From positions 1-30,788 of the forward strand of contig JAWWAH010000005.1 in assembly GCA_033721415.1 (NCBI GenBank): a stretch of DNA of 30,788 bases, given 5' to 3'. The position numbers and the translations under genes were made by a program. The notes under the pieces are model-generated. The model ran no database searches, was not told the origin of the DNA, and saw nothing but the letters and a program-made list of their open reading frames with translations. This DNA is from JAWWAH01 sp033721415. GTDB taxonomy: Bacteria > Patescibacteriota > Minisyncoccia > Spechtbacterales > 2-12-FULL-38-22. The number at the start of each line of letters is the position of its first letter. Position 1 is the first letter of the stretch. Positions 4,885 to 12,243 of this stretch are shown here, piece by piece.

Positions 4885-7002
4885 ATGGAAAACAAAGAGT
4901 ATTCTTTGGATTTCAACGGTGAACCGTTAAGTGTAAAATTTTTAAATTGGGTAGAACGTGCTAACTCTTCTGTAATAATAAAGCATGGAGATACTGTTGT
5001 TTTATGCACCGCAGTAATGGGTAGCAAGGACACAGATATGCCTTATTTCCCACTAACTGTCGAGTATAGAGAAAAATACTATGCTGCAGGGTTTATCGGT
5101 GGAGGAAGATTTAGAAAACGAGAAGGACGCCCTAGCGATGAAGCAACTTTAAGAGCACGCTTAGTAGATAGAGCATTACGTCCTTTATTCGATAACTTAA
5201 TGAGGAGAGAAATACAGATAGTAAATACTGTATTATCTTACGATGAAAACCACACCCCAGAAGTTCTAGCACTTCTTGCATCTTCAGCTGCACTAGTACA
5301 ATCAGATATACCCTGGAATGGCCCTCTTGGGGTAGTTAGAATAGGTAAAATAAATGATAACTGGATTATAAACCCTACTAGCGAAGAACAGGAAGAAAGC
5401 GCCTTTAATGTTCTGTTTGCCGGCACAAAAGAGAAGATAAACATGATAGAAGTAGACGCAAAAGAAGCATCTGAAGAGGGTATTCTAGCAGCAATGGAAT
5501 ACGGACAAGAAATAGTCAAAAAACAAATAGATTTCCAGCATAAAATCCGCGAAGAAATAGGTAAAGACAAGCAGGATGTTGCCTTATTAGAACTAGATGA
5601 AGATATAAAGAAGGAAATACAAGAATATGGAACAGAAAAAATAAAGAAAGCTATATACCAAAAAGACGCAAAAGAGGGTGGTAACGAAATACACGCAGTT
5701 GAAGACGAAATAATAGACTGGCTTAAAGAAAAATATGAAGAAACAAACCCTGAACACATAAAGAGAGGTAAACTATATCTGGATGGATTAATAGACAATC
5801 TTGTGCATGAAGCTGTTCTAAAAGATAATCGCAGAGTAGACGGCAGAAAATTGGATGAAATACGCTCTTTATCTGGTGATACATCGGTACTACCAAGAAC
5901 TCATGGTTCAGGATTATTTATGAGGGGTCTAACTCACGCCCTTTCTATAGCAACACTAGACTCTCCTGGAGAAGAAGAGCTTTCAGATGCAATGGATGGA
6001 GAAAGTAAAAAAAGATTCATGCACCATTACAACTTCCCTCCATATTCAGTAGGGGAGACGGGTTGGTTTAGGGGCCCAGGAAGACGTGAAATAGGGCATG
6101 GAGCGCTTGCAGAAAAGGCTCTAGAGCCATTGATCCCCCCAAAAGAAGAGTTTCCGTACACAATAAGAGTTGTTAGTGAAATACTAACTTCAAACGGCTC
6201 CTCTTCAATGGCATCAGTATGCGGATCATCGCTTGCTTTGATGGATGCAGGGGTTCCTATGAAAAAACATGTTGCAGGTATAGCTATGGGATTAATGACT
6301 GGAGATGGAGAAGCAAAAATACTAACCGATATCCAGGGACCAGAAGACCACTACGGAGATATGGACTTTAAAGTTGCAGGAACAAGGGATGGTGTTACAG
6401 CTATACAAATGGATGTAAAAATAGAGGGAGCAACACTAGAAATGCTTAAAAAAGGCCTTGAACAAGCCAAAAAAGCTCGCCTCCAAATATTAGACGTTCT
6501 TGAGGGTGCAATACCAGAACACAGAAAAGAAGTTTCTTCATACGCTCCTATTATAGAAATGCTCAAAATTAATCCTGAAAAAATAGGGCTACTGATAGGT
6601 GCTGGCGGAAGGACAATTAGAGAGATTATGGAAGAAACTTCAACAGATATAAATGTGGAAGATGACGGAAGTGTATTTGTTAGCGGTACAAGAAAAGAAG
6701 ATGTGGAAAAAGCAGTAGATCTAGCATTTAATCTAACCCGAGAAATAAAGATAGGAGAAGAATTTGACGCAAGGGTTATAAAAATAGCTGACTTTGGAGC
6801 TTTCGTGGAGCTTGTGCCTGGGCAGGAAGCCCTGGTTCATGTGTCTGAGTTATCAGATGATTTTGTTAAAGATGTTGGAAGTGTTGTTAAAACAGGGGAG
6901 AGGTTGCACGTAAAGGTTATAAAGATAGATGATAACGGAAAAATAGGGGCATCTGTAAAACAGGCATCCAAAAAAGAAAGTAAAGGAAAAGACACCGAAT
7001 AG
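4885..7002 (+). CDS. pnp: polyribonucleotide nucleotidyltransferase (PNPase)
   Basis: PNPase degrades RNA 3' to 5' by phosphorolysis as a trimer. All domains are present in order: the first RNase PH domain (about 1-140), a helical domain, and the second RNase PH domain (about 310-540). The second domain carries GRREIGHGAL, SNGSSSMASVCG and the catalytic DIQGPEDHYGDMDFKVAG stretch. They are followed by a KH domain with IGAGGRTI (about 555-620) and an S1 domain with DFGAFVEL (about 625-690). At 705 residues it is full length. One small departure is FMRGLTHAL, where FxRGETQAL is usual. The preceding NYN gene and rpsO make this an expanded rpsO-pnp locus. The start is the first ATG and fits the family's N-terminus. 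Confidence 0.97.
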   Translation: MENKEYSLDFNGEPLSVKFLNWVERANSSVIIKHGDTVVLCTAVMGSKDTDMPYFPLTVEYREKYYAAGFIGGGRFRKREGRPSDEATLRARLVDRALRPLFDNLMRREIQIVNTVLSYDENHTPEVLALLASSAALVQSDIPWNGPLGVVRIGKINDNWIINPTSEEQEESAFNVLFAGTKEKINMIEVDAKEASEEGILAAMEYGQEIVKKQIDFQHKIREEIGKDKQDVALLELDEDIKKEIQEYGTEKIKKAIYQKDAKEGGNEIHAVEDEIIDWLKEKYEETNPEHIKRGKLYLDGLIDNLVHEAVLKDNRRVDGRKLDEIRSLSGDTSVLPRTHGSGLFMRGLTHALSIATLDSPGEEELSDAMDGESKKRFMHHYNFPPYSVGETGWFRGPGRREIGHGALAEKALEPLIPPKEEFPYTIRVVSEILTSNGSSSMASVCGSSLALMDAGVPMKKHVAGIAMGLMTGDGEAKILTDIQGPEDHYGDMDFKVAGTRDGVTAIQMDVKIEGATLEMLKKGLEQAKKARLQILDVLEGAIPEHRKEVSSYAPIIEMLKINPEKIGLLIGAGGRTIREIMEETSTDINVEDDGSVFVSGTRKEDVEKAVDLAFNLTREIKIGEEFDARVIKIADFGAFVELVPGQEALVHVSELSDDFVKDVGSVVKTGERLHVKVIKIDDNGKIGASVKQASKKESKGKDTE

Positions 7003-7039
7003 GTGTGGATTAAAGCAGATATTTATTGCCTTATAAGTA

Positions 7040-7048
7040 TGATAGAAT
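7040..7048 (+). promoter_or_regulatory. extended -10 upstream of the proline-rich protein gene
   Basis: TGATAGAAT fits an extended -10 (TGnTAGAAT) with the hexamer at 7043-7048. No convincing -35 is seen. The start would be near 7055, about 33 nt before the ATG. Confidence 0.35.
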
Positions 7049-7087
7049 GTAATTAGTATTGCACAAGTTATTTGTGTTGCTGATATT

Positions 7088-8503
7088 ATGAAAAAAACAT
7101 CCTTAGGAGAAATTCGTACGATGGCCGATGATCTTTTAGCTGCAGAGGGAAAGCAGCCGGTTCTTAAGGTGGAAGATGATGTAAAAAAAGATATGGATGA
7201 TATCACTTCAGGGAAAAGTAATTCTCCGTCCACGCCAAAGCCACAAAACGACAAACAGGCAAGCGAAAAAGAAACAAAGCCCAATCAAGACGACTTAGAA
7301 AAACTTTTACCTTTTGAGGGTGAAGAAAAAACTAAAGACAACAACATTGATATGCCCGAACCTCAAGTGAGCTCTCCCGCCCCAAGTACTCCACCTGCGC
7401 CTGCACCACCTCCACCTGCGCCTGCACCACCTCCACCTGCGCCTGCACCACCTGCACCCCCAACAACCCCCAAAGCACCGTCTCTAGACGACTTGCCAAA
7501 AATAAATGCATCTGATCTTGATAACGACAACCCAATCCAGAAAAATGAGTCTGATCCAAAACAGAGCAATGTAAAGAAAAAAAATAAGGACAAAAAATCT
7601 CCAGCAGGTGCTCCACCTCCACCTCCCGAAAAACAAAAAAAGCGCTCTATTCCTGGTGGCGGTAATAAAAAAATGTTAATACTGGGTATAGTTGGAGTTT
7701 TAATAGTAGGATTAATTGCAGGAATAGGGTACATACTACTAACAGGTGATTCAGAAACTCCTACTAATGAAGTGGTTTCTGAAAATAATAATAATGAAGA
7801 AAATACAGAAGAAGTTGACCCAACTCCACCAGACCCGCTTATAAGACCCGATTTTATACGAGAAGTTACCGTGGGAGACACAACCGAAAAGACGCTAAAA
7901 AGCGTGCTTAGTATGTTGCCAGAACAAAACCAAAAACCCTCTTCTGAATCAATAACGCATATACCAATCAGGTTAAAAGGTGTTGTAAATGAGAATGGCG
8001 AAGCAAAATATCTAAATGCAGAAGAATTCATTAGCGGTCTAAATATAGAAACCCCAGAAGACTTCTTCAGCTCAGTTGACTCCGATTTCATGCTTTATAT
8101 GTATCAACCAGGAGAAGAGGAGAGGATAATGTGCCAAAATAATCTTGTATCCGAAGAAAGCTGTTATGGGCCACGCCTAGGCATGATATTTAAAGCTAGT
8201 GAAACACCTGCAAAACCGCTAACTCAGATAATAGAGGAGTGGCAAGCTGGAGCAACCGAATCTAGCCTAGATATACTCGCATTAAATGATCTGGTAACCA
8301 CACCAGAAAACATACAATTTTCTACAGAAAACTATGAAGGCACGCCTATATCATACACAAATCTACCCATGCCTTCCTACAACAACCTAACACTCTCTAC
8401 TACATCAATAGATTTTGTGACAATAGAAAACTATATGCTTGTCTCAACATCCAAAAATTCTGCTACGAAAATGGTAGATCGCATTATACAAGATATATTC
8501 TAA
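7088..8503 (+). CDS. proline-rich single-pass membrane protein, unknown function
   Basis: A 471-residue protein I do not recognise. The N-terminal half (about 1-195) is hydrophilic, acidic and proline-rich, with a PPAPAPP repeat around residue 105, then a lysine-rich stretch. There is one transmembrane helix at about 198-222 (ILGIVGVLIVGLIAGIGYILL). The remaining about 245 residues should lie outside the cell; they contain two cysteines about 10 residues apart (MCQNN...ESCYG). A cytoplasmic disordered arm plus an extracellular domain suggests an envelope sensor or anchor, but no catalytic motif supports this. The next gene starts 6 bases after the stop, so the two are probably cotranscribed. 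Confidence 0.75.
   Translation: MKKTSLGEIRTMADDLLAAEGKQPVLKVEDDVKKDMDDITSGKSNSPSTPKPQNDKQASEKETKPNQDDLEKLLPFEGEEKTKDNNIDMPEPQVSSPAPSTPPAPAPPPPAPAPPPPAPAPPAPPTTPKAPSLDDLPKINASDLDNDNPIQKNESDPKQSNVKKKNKDKKSPAGAPPPPPEKQKKRSIPGGGNKKMLILGIVGVLIVGLIAGIGYILLTGDSETPTNEVVSENNNNEENTEEVDPTPPDPLIRPDFIREVTVGDTTEKTLKSVLSMLPEQNQKPSSESITHIPIRLKGVVNENGEAKYLNAEEFISGLNIETPEDFFSSVDSDFMLYMYQPGEEERIMCQNNLVSEESCYGPRLGMIFKASETPAKPLTQIIEEWQAGATESSLDILALNDLVTTPENIQFSTENYEGTPISYTNLPMPSYNNLTLSTTSIDFVTIENYMLVSTSKNSATKMVDRIIQDIF
7391..7453 (+). repeat. three perfect 21-bp repeats coding PPAPAPP
   Basis: The 21-bp unit starting CCACCTGCGCC occurs three times without mismatch and codes seven residues each time. It is strongly GC-rich against the local background, so it is a likely site of repeat-number change. 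Confidence 0.85.
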
Positions 8504-8509
8504 TTTAAT

Positions 8510-9403
8510 ATGAAAAAAGAACCTCTTACTGAATTAGAGGAATTAGTGATGCGCACTCTGTCTTACTTTAATGCGCTTGGTGTTAGATCATTAACGCTAC
8601 TGGAGTTTAAAAAATACTTACTAAATAACCGCTCTAAAGAGCGGTTATTTGATATCCAAAAAACACTTAGTATGTTGAAGAAAAGAGGGTTAGTAAACCA
8701 AAAAAATGGATTTTGGTATTACACAGAAGAAAAAAACACTTATCCAGAAAGAATAAAAAGGGCGAAAACAACACTTACAAAATGGGATAAATTTAGCTCT
8801 GAAGCCCTATTTTTAACCTATATACCCTATATTAGATCTCTAGCGGTTACTGGCTCTGTATCTCTCTCAAACAGTAGAAGTAAAAGCGATATAGACATAA
8901 TGATAAGAGTAAAAGAGGGTAGAATATGGATATCTCGCCTTATTGTAACTCTTGTGTCATATATTCTTAAACGAAGAAGGTACGGCAAAAAGATTCAGAA
9001 TAGATTATGTTTTAACCACTATATTGCAACTAACGAGAATAGGTTTGGTCCGCCAATAATACATAGAGTTGTGAGTAATATTCACATACCGGTTTGGGAC
9101 CAGTATAAAGAAAACTCAATAGAGTCACTTTTCTTTATAAAGCCCAATAAATACTTTTTATCTATTAAAAAATATTTAGAAATTTTCTTAGAAAAGTCCA
9201 AGCTCGGAAATATACTAGAAAATATTTTTGGAAAAATACAAATCAAAAAAATCCAAAAAAATCCCATTGGTTACCCAAAGGATTTACCAGAGCCTGTTAT
9301 TGATTCTGGAAATTTAATATTCTATTATCCAAAAGTCAAAAAAACTCAAAATAAATACATTGATTCTCTTAAAAAGCATGGCTTAAGGTTTCGGACAAAT
9401 TAG
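8510..9403 (+). CDS. nucleotidyltransferase-fold protein with N-terminal winged helix
   Basis: A 297-residue protein. The first about 75 residues look like a winged-helix DNA-binding fold (helices around LTLLEFKKYL and IQKTLSMLKKRGL, then a short wing GFWYYT). A polymerase-beta type nucleotidyltransferase motif follows: GS at 115-116 and D127-x-D129 in the KSDIDIMI segment. Such proteins transfer nucleotides to proteins, RNA or small molecules; the substrate here is unknown. The C-terminal 100 residues are lysine-rich and lack a known motif. It follows the membrane protein gene by 6 bases, suggesting cotranscription. A strong hairpin lies inside the coding region at 8623-8650. Confidence 0.72.
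   Translation: MKKEPLTELEELVMRTLSYFNALGVRSLTLLEFKKYLLNNRSKERLFDIQKTLSMLKKRGLVNQKNGFWYYTEEKNTYPERIKRAKTTLTKWDKFSSEALFLTYIPYIRSLAVTGSVSLSNSRSKSDIDIMIRVKEGRIWISRLIVTLVSYILKRRRYGKKIQNRLCFNHYIATNENRFGPPIIHRVVSNIHIPVWDQYKENSIESLFFIKPNKYFLSIKKYLEIFLEKSKLGNILENIFGKIQIKKIQKNPIGYPKDLPEPVIDSGNLIFYYPKVKKTQNKYIDSLKKHGLRFRTN
8623..8650 (+). other. intragenic terminator-like hairpin
   Basis: A 13-bp perfect inverted repeat (8623-8635 with 8638-8650; core AACCGCTCT) lies about 115 nt into the nucleotidyltransferase gene and ends in TTATTT. It could attenuate transcription or form an mRNA structure, or be chance within codons. Confidence 0.4.
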
Positions 9404-9433
9404 GACAAGTTTGTTAAACGCTCTTTTATAAAG

Positions 9434-9490
9434 TAATCCACAGGATTTGGACAACTTGTGGAAAACTTTATTTGACCATATTGTCCAAAT
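9434..9490. promoter_or_regulatory. cluster of DnaA-box-like sites and a 10-bp inverted repeat
   Basis: TAATCCACA (9434-9442) and, on the other strand, TTTTCCACA (9457-9465) each differ from the DnaA box TTATCCACA by one base. A perfect inverted repeat, ATTTGGACAA (9445-9454) with TTGTCCAAAT (9481-9490), overlaps the ncRNA promoter. Two more GGACAA units lie at 9393 and 9403. The inverted repeat sits between the -35 and -10, an operator-like position. Confidence 0.45.
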
Positions 9491-9501
9491 AGAATTATAA
9501 T
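9472..9501 (+). promoter_or_regulatory. strong promoter of the structured RNA
   Basis: TTGACC (9472-9477) and a perfect TATAAT (9496-9501) with an 18-bp spacer make the best promoter in the window. The start would be near 9508. There is no rightward reading frame behind it before the terminator at 9842. Confidence 0.75.
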
Positions 9502-9507
9502 AGATAT

Positions 9508-9866
9508 ATAGACGACAGCGAGATAGACAAACTAAAAATAATCTACCTTTCGCTCTCGCCTATAAAAGTTCCTTAAGCTCTATCCGGGCAGGAAAAAATT
9601 CATCCTCACCATCAAGTAAGATTGGGTCACCACGCCGACGGACGGAGCGCATAATAGATGTCCGAGGATCATCAAAATAACCCCCGCCTTCTGAAAGCAG
9701 AAGAACAATAAAATAATCTTCTTTTTTCAAAAGGTGGGGGCCGACTCTCAGGAGAACTGAACCCAACCAGTAGTAATATACAATTGGGGGCAGCTCAGTT
9801 CCCCTGAGAGTCAACCACTATATCATCGTTCTTTAAACTAAACCGCCTCTTTGGCGGTATTTTATT
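9508..9866 (+). ncRNA. structured non-coding RNA of unrecognised family, about 360 nt
   Basis: This stretch has its own promoter and terminator, is richer in G and C than its surroundings, and has no rightward ORF. Helices seen by eye are GCGAGA/TCTCGC (9518-9523 with 9554-9559); CGGAC/GTCCG (9639-9643 with 9660-9664); a 10-bp stem CCCCCGCCTT with AAGGTGGGGG (9681-9690 with 9731-9740) enclosing AGAAGA/TCTTCT (9700-9705 with 9717-9722); and a long hairpin, GACTCTCAGG with CCTGAGAGTC (9743-9752 with 9803-9812), continued inward by GAACTGA/TCAGTTC (9754-9760 with 9795-9801). I looked for hallmarks of RNase P RNA (GAGGAAAGTCC, ACAGAA), tmRNA (tRNA-like ends, tag frame), SRP RNA (GGAAG/AGCAGC loop), 6S RNA and group I or II introns and found none. 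The size and expression signals suit a housekeeping-type RNA. The exact ends are estimates. Confidence 0.65.
9842..9866 (+). terminator. terminator of the structured RNA
   Basis: ACCGCC (9842-9847) pairs with GGCGGT (9853-9858) around a TCTTT loop and is followed by ATTTTATT. Confidence 0.8.
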
Positions 9867-10099
9867 ACCTATAAATTCATCTAGAATTCACTTAAAAATT
9901 ATAGTTAATTAATATAATTTAAGTTTTTTTATTAATTGATTTTTTAGCATAATTTAGATACAATAAAGTGCATAGGTTACGCTAATAAATTTAATTTTTA
10001 TTAATAGAAAATTTCTAATTCGTTTACTTAATACAGAATAAATTTTCATAGATTTAAAATTAATAATGCAATAATATACTAATTGCCAATAGAAAACAG
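9867..10099 (+). other. very AT-rich leader region before the DksA-like gene
   Basis: About 230 bp of almost pure A and T with no ORF. TATACT at 10075-10080 is a plausible -10 for the following gene (start near 10087). The base composition could also serve as an unwinding region if the DnaA-like boxes at 9434-9465 are real; I see no further boxes in it. Confidence 0.4.
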
Positions 10100-10477
10100 A
10101 TGGATAAAAAAGAAATTCAAAAACTTAAAAAGCTCCTTGAAGAGAATAAAAGCAATCTCGAAGAAGAGCTACAAGCAATAGCTAAAAAGGGTTCGAATAC
10201 AAAAGGGGATTGGGATAGTAGTTTTCCCAATTTCGATGATGAAGACAATAACCCAGATACAGAGGATAAAGCAGATGAAGTAGAGGAATATATTAATCGT
10301 CTACCAGTAGAGCGTGCGCTCGAAATAGAGTTAAAAAACACAAATGAAGCCTTAGAAAGAATAGAAAATGGTACTTACGGCAAATGCACAAATTGTGGTA
10401 AATCAATACCAGAGAAACGACTAAAAGCAATGCCTGAAGCAAGACTGTGTATAGAGTGCGCAAATAAAGAAAAATAA
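10100..10477 (+). CDS. DksA/TraR-type C4 zinc-finger protein
   Basis: A 125-residue protein with an N-terminal coiled coil (about 1-30), an acidic linker (DDEDNNPDTEDKADEVEEY) and a C-terminal four-cysteine zinc finger: C96-x2-C99-x17-C117-x2-C120. This is the DksA/TraR layout. Such proteins enter the RNA polymerase secondary channel and change promoter kinetics, often with ppGpp. The acidic DxxDxA-type tip seen in DksA is only approximately present, so a role like general stress or YteA-type family members is equally possible. It stands alone between an AT-rich leader and a perfect 44-nt terminator. Confidence 0.87.
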   Translation: MDKKEIQKLKKLLEENKSNLEEELQAIAKKGSNTKGDWDSSFPNFDDEDNNPDTEDKADEVEEYINRLPVERALEIELKNTNEALERIENGTYGKCTNCGKSIPEKRLKAMPEARLCIECANKEK

Positions 10478-10486
10478 TCCAAAATA

Positions 10487-10530
10487 AACGCAATAAAAAA
10501 CACCCAAAGCTGGGTGTTTTTTATTGCGTT
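10487..10530. terminator. bidirectional terminator, 20-bp perfect stem
   Basis: Positions 10487-10506 pair perfectly with 10511-10530 around AAGC. A CACCCA/TGGGTG core is flanked by A6 and T6 runs, so it works in both directions. Confidence 0.9.
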
Positions 10531-10632
10531 AATCTCTTGTTTTCTATAGATTTATCAATATTTTATCTTTTTTTTATTTAAATTTTATCTATCTTTAGTA
10601 ATGTGATTACCAAATCACCAATATTCTTAAGC

Positions 10633-10638
10633 TATAAT
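10633..10638 (+). promoter_or_regulatory. -10 box of the comM-like gene
   Basis: TATAAT at 10633-10638 places the start at about 10645, two bases before the ATG at 10647, which implies a leaderless mRNA. No good -35 is visible. Confidence 0.5.
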
Positions 10639-10646
10639 CAAAAAAT

Positions 10647-12194
10647 ATGCCTTCCAAGCTCTATTCGCTAACCTTTAGAGGTATAGATACACAAACAATA
10701 GAAATAGAGACCGACGTCTCCAATGGTCTGCATTCTTTTAGTATTGTGGGTCTTGGAGACAAGGCTGTTATGGAATCCAAAGAAAGGATATCTTCTGCAT
10801 TAAAAAACAATAATTTAAAACCACCGAGAAGCTTCAGCCGAAGAGTCACTGTAAACCTCGCGCCAGCAGATGTAAAAAAAGAAGGGGGAATATATGACCT
10901 TGCTATAGCTATTGGTTTTTTAATAGACTCTGAGCAAATAAAACCAAGTCAAGAAATACTAGCAAATACCTTAATAATGGGGGAGTTAGGACTAGATGGT
11001 GAAATTCGCTCTATCAAAGGAGCCTTACTTGGGGCGCTACACGCAAAAGCAAACAACTACAGCACTTTAATTGTGCCTTTTAAAAACCAAAAAGAAGCAG
11101 CCTTGGTTAAAGAGGTAGATGTGATAGCACTATCAAGTATACGGGAGGTTATTGACTATCTAGAGGGGAAAGAGGTTAAAATAAAAAATCATTCTGTTAT
11201 TGGCCAGAAAAAAGACGAGAGAAAACTCTCCTTAGATAATGATTTTTCTTTGATAAGGGGGCAGAAAAATGCAAAAAGAGCACTAGAAATAGCTGCTGCT
11301 GGAGGCCACAATGTCATGTTTAAGGGCCCTCCAGGATCAGGCAAAACCCTCCTTGCGAAATCTACAACCACAATATTGCCCAGTATGCCTTACGAGGAAG
11401 CACTTGAAGTAACAAAAATAGAAAGCGTAATAGGGGGGATATCTTACGATATGCCTCTCGTAAGTAAAAGGCCTTTTAGGGCACCTCACCATACTTCTTC
11501 TGAGTCGGCTATTATAGGCGGTGGCGCGAAGCTTATGCCCGGTGAAATAACTCGAGCACACAGAGGGGTATTGTTTATGGACGAATTCCCTGAATTTCAT
11601 AGAGATGTTCTGGAAAGTCTACGACAACCTCTTGAAGAAGGGAGTATACTTGTTGCACGGGCACGAGGAATGGTTGAATACCCAGCAAATTTTATACTTA
11701 TTGCAGCTGCTAATCCTTGCCCCTGTGGATATTATGGGGATAAATCAAACGAGTGTACTTGTTCTATGGGAAGTGTCATACGATACCAGCGCAAACTTTC
11801 TGGCCCAATAGCTGACAGAATAGACTTACACGTTCACGTACCTCGGCAATCTCACAAAAAAATAAGCTCCAATAACCTTTCAGAAAGCTCGGAATCTATA
11901 AGAGAAAGGGTTGAAAGAGCAAGAAAAATACAGGAAAAAAGGTTTCAGAACGAGAATATACTATTAAACAGTGAGATGAAGTTAAGTCATATAAAAAAGT
12001 ACTGCACTCTTACTCAGAAAAACGAAGAGATGCTGGGAAAATCCATTGATAAATACAAATTATCAGCCAGAGCGTATCATTCCATATTAAAGATATCACG
12101 CACAGTAGCCGATATACGAGAATCAGAAAATATAGAATGGAAAGATGTATCTCTTGCGTTACAGTATGCAAAAAGAGATGTTTCAATAATATAA
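10647..12194 (+). CDS. comM: ComM/YifB-like AAA+ ATPase (Mg-chelatase-like)
   Basis: A 515-residue full-length YifB/ComM protein. The N-terminal domain (about 1-165) is a Lon-protease-like S5 fold with the NLAPADVKKEG segment. The AAA+ core follows, with Walker A GPPGSGKT at 227-234, the APHHTSSESAIIGGG segment, and Walker B in LFMDEFPEF. The cysteine-rich NPCPCGYYGD loop follows, with further cysteines at NECTCS, and then a C-terminal Mg-chelatase-like helical domain. In naturally competent bacteria ComM is a helicase that promotes branch migration during integration of incoming DNA. Its presence fits a lineage thought to live on imported DNA and nucleotides; that link is inference. A -10 box lies 9 bases before the ATG. 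Confidence 0.93.
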   Translation: MPSKLYSLTFRGIDTQTIEIETDVSNGLHSFSIVGLGDKAVMESKERISSALKNNNLKPPRSFSRRVTVNLAPADVKKEGGIYDLAIAIGFLIDSEQIKPSQEILANTLIMGELGLDGEIRSIKGALLGALHAKANNYSTLIVPFKNQKEAALVKEVDVIALSSIREVIDYLEGKEVKIKNHSVIGQKKDERKLSLDNDFSLIRGQKNAKRALEIAAAGGHNVMFKGPPGSGKTLLAKSTTTILPSMPYEEALEVTKIESVIGGISYDMPLVSKRPFRAPHHTSSESAIIGGGAKLMPGEITRAHRGVLFMDEFPEFHRDVLESLRQPLEEGSILVARARGMVEYPANFILIAAANPCPCGYYGDKSNECTCSMGSVIRYQRKLSGPIADRIDLHVHVPRQSHKKISSNNLSESSESIRERVERARKIQEKRFQNENILLNSEMKLSHIKKYCTLTQKNEEMLGKSIDKYKLSARAYHSILKISRTVADIRESENIEWKDVSLALQYAKRDVSII

Positions 12195-12227
12195 AAACAC
12201 CCGCTCTTTAGTGGGGTGTTTTTATAT
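12189..12227. terminator. terminator between comM and the M23 gene
   Basis: ATATAAAAACACCC pairs with GGGTGTTTTTATAT around GCTCTTTAGTG. It begins at the comM stop and serves the convergent M23 gene as well. Confidence 0.85.
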
Positions 12228-12243
12228 TATATTCTCTTCTTTT

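Noticed and set aside
5238..5798. Leftward 186-codon frame in pnp
   Set aside because: Antisense shadow of a clear PNPase gene; serine-rich composition typical of such shadows.
7060..7080. Terminator after pnp
   Set aside because: GCACAA/TTGTGT gives only a 6-bp stem with a G-T pair and no T run.
7363..8091. Leftward 242-codon frame
   Set aside because: Antisense shadow of the proline-rich gene; its Gly-rich run is the complement of the proline repeat.
9560..9814. Leftward 84-codon frame inside the structured RNA
   Set aside because: It starts with TTG, its codon use is unlike neighbouring genes, and it covers long complementary helices. The promoter and terminator point to a rightward RNA. 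A protein cannot be fully excluded.
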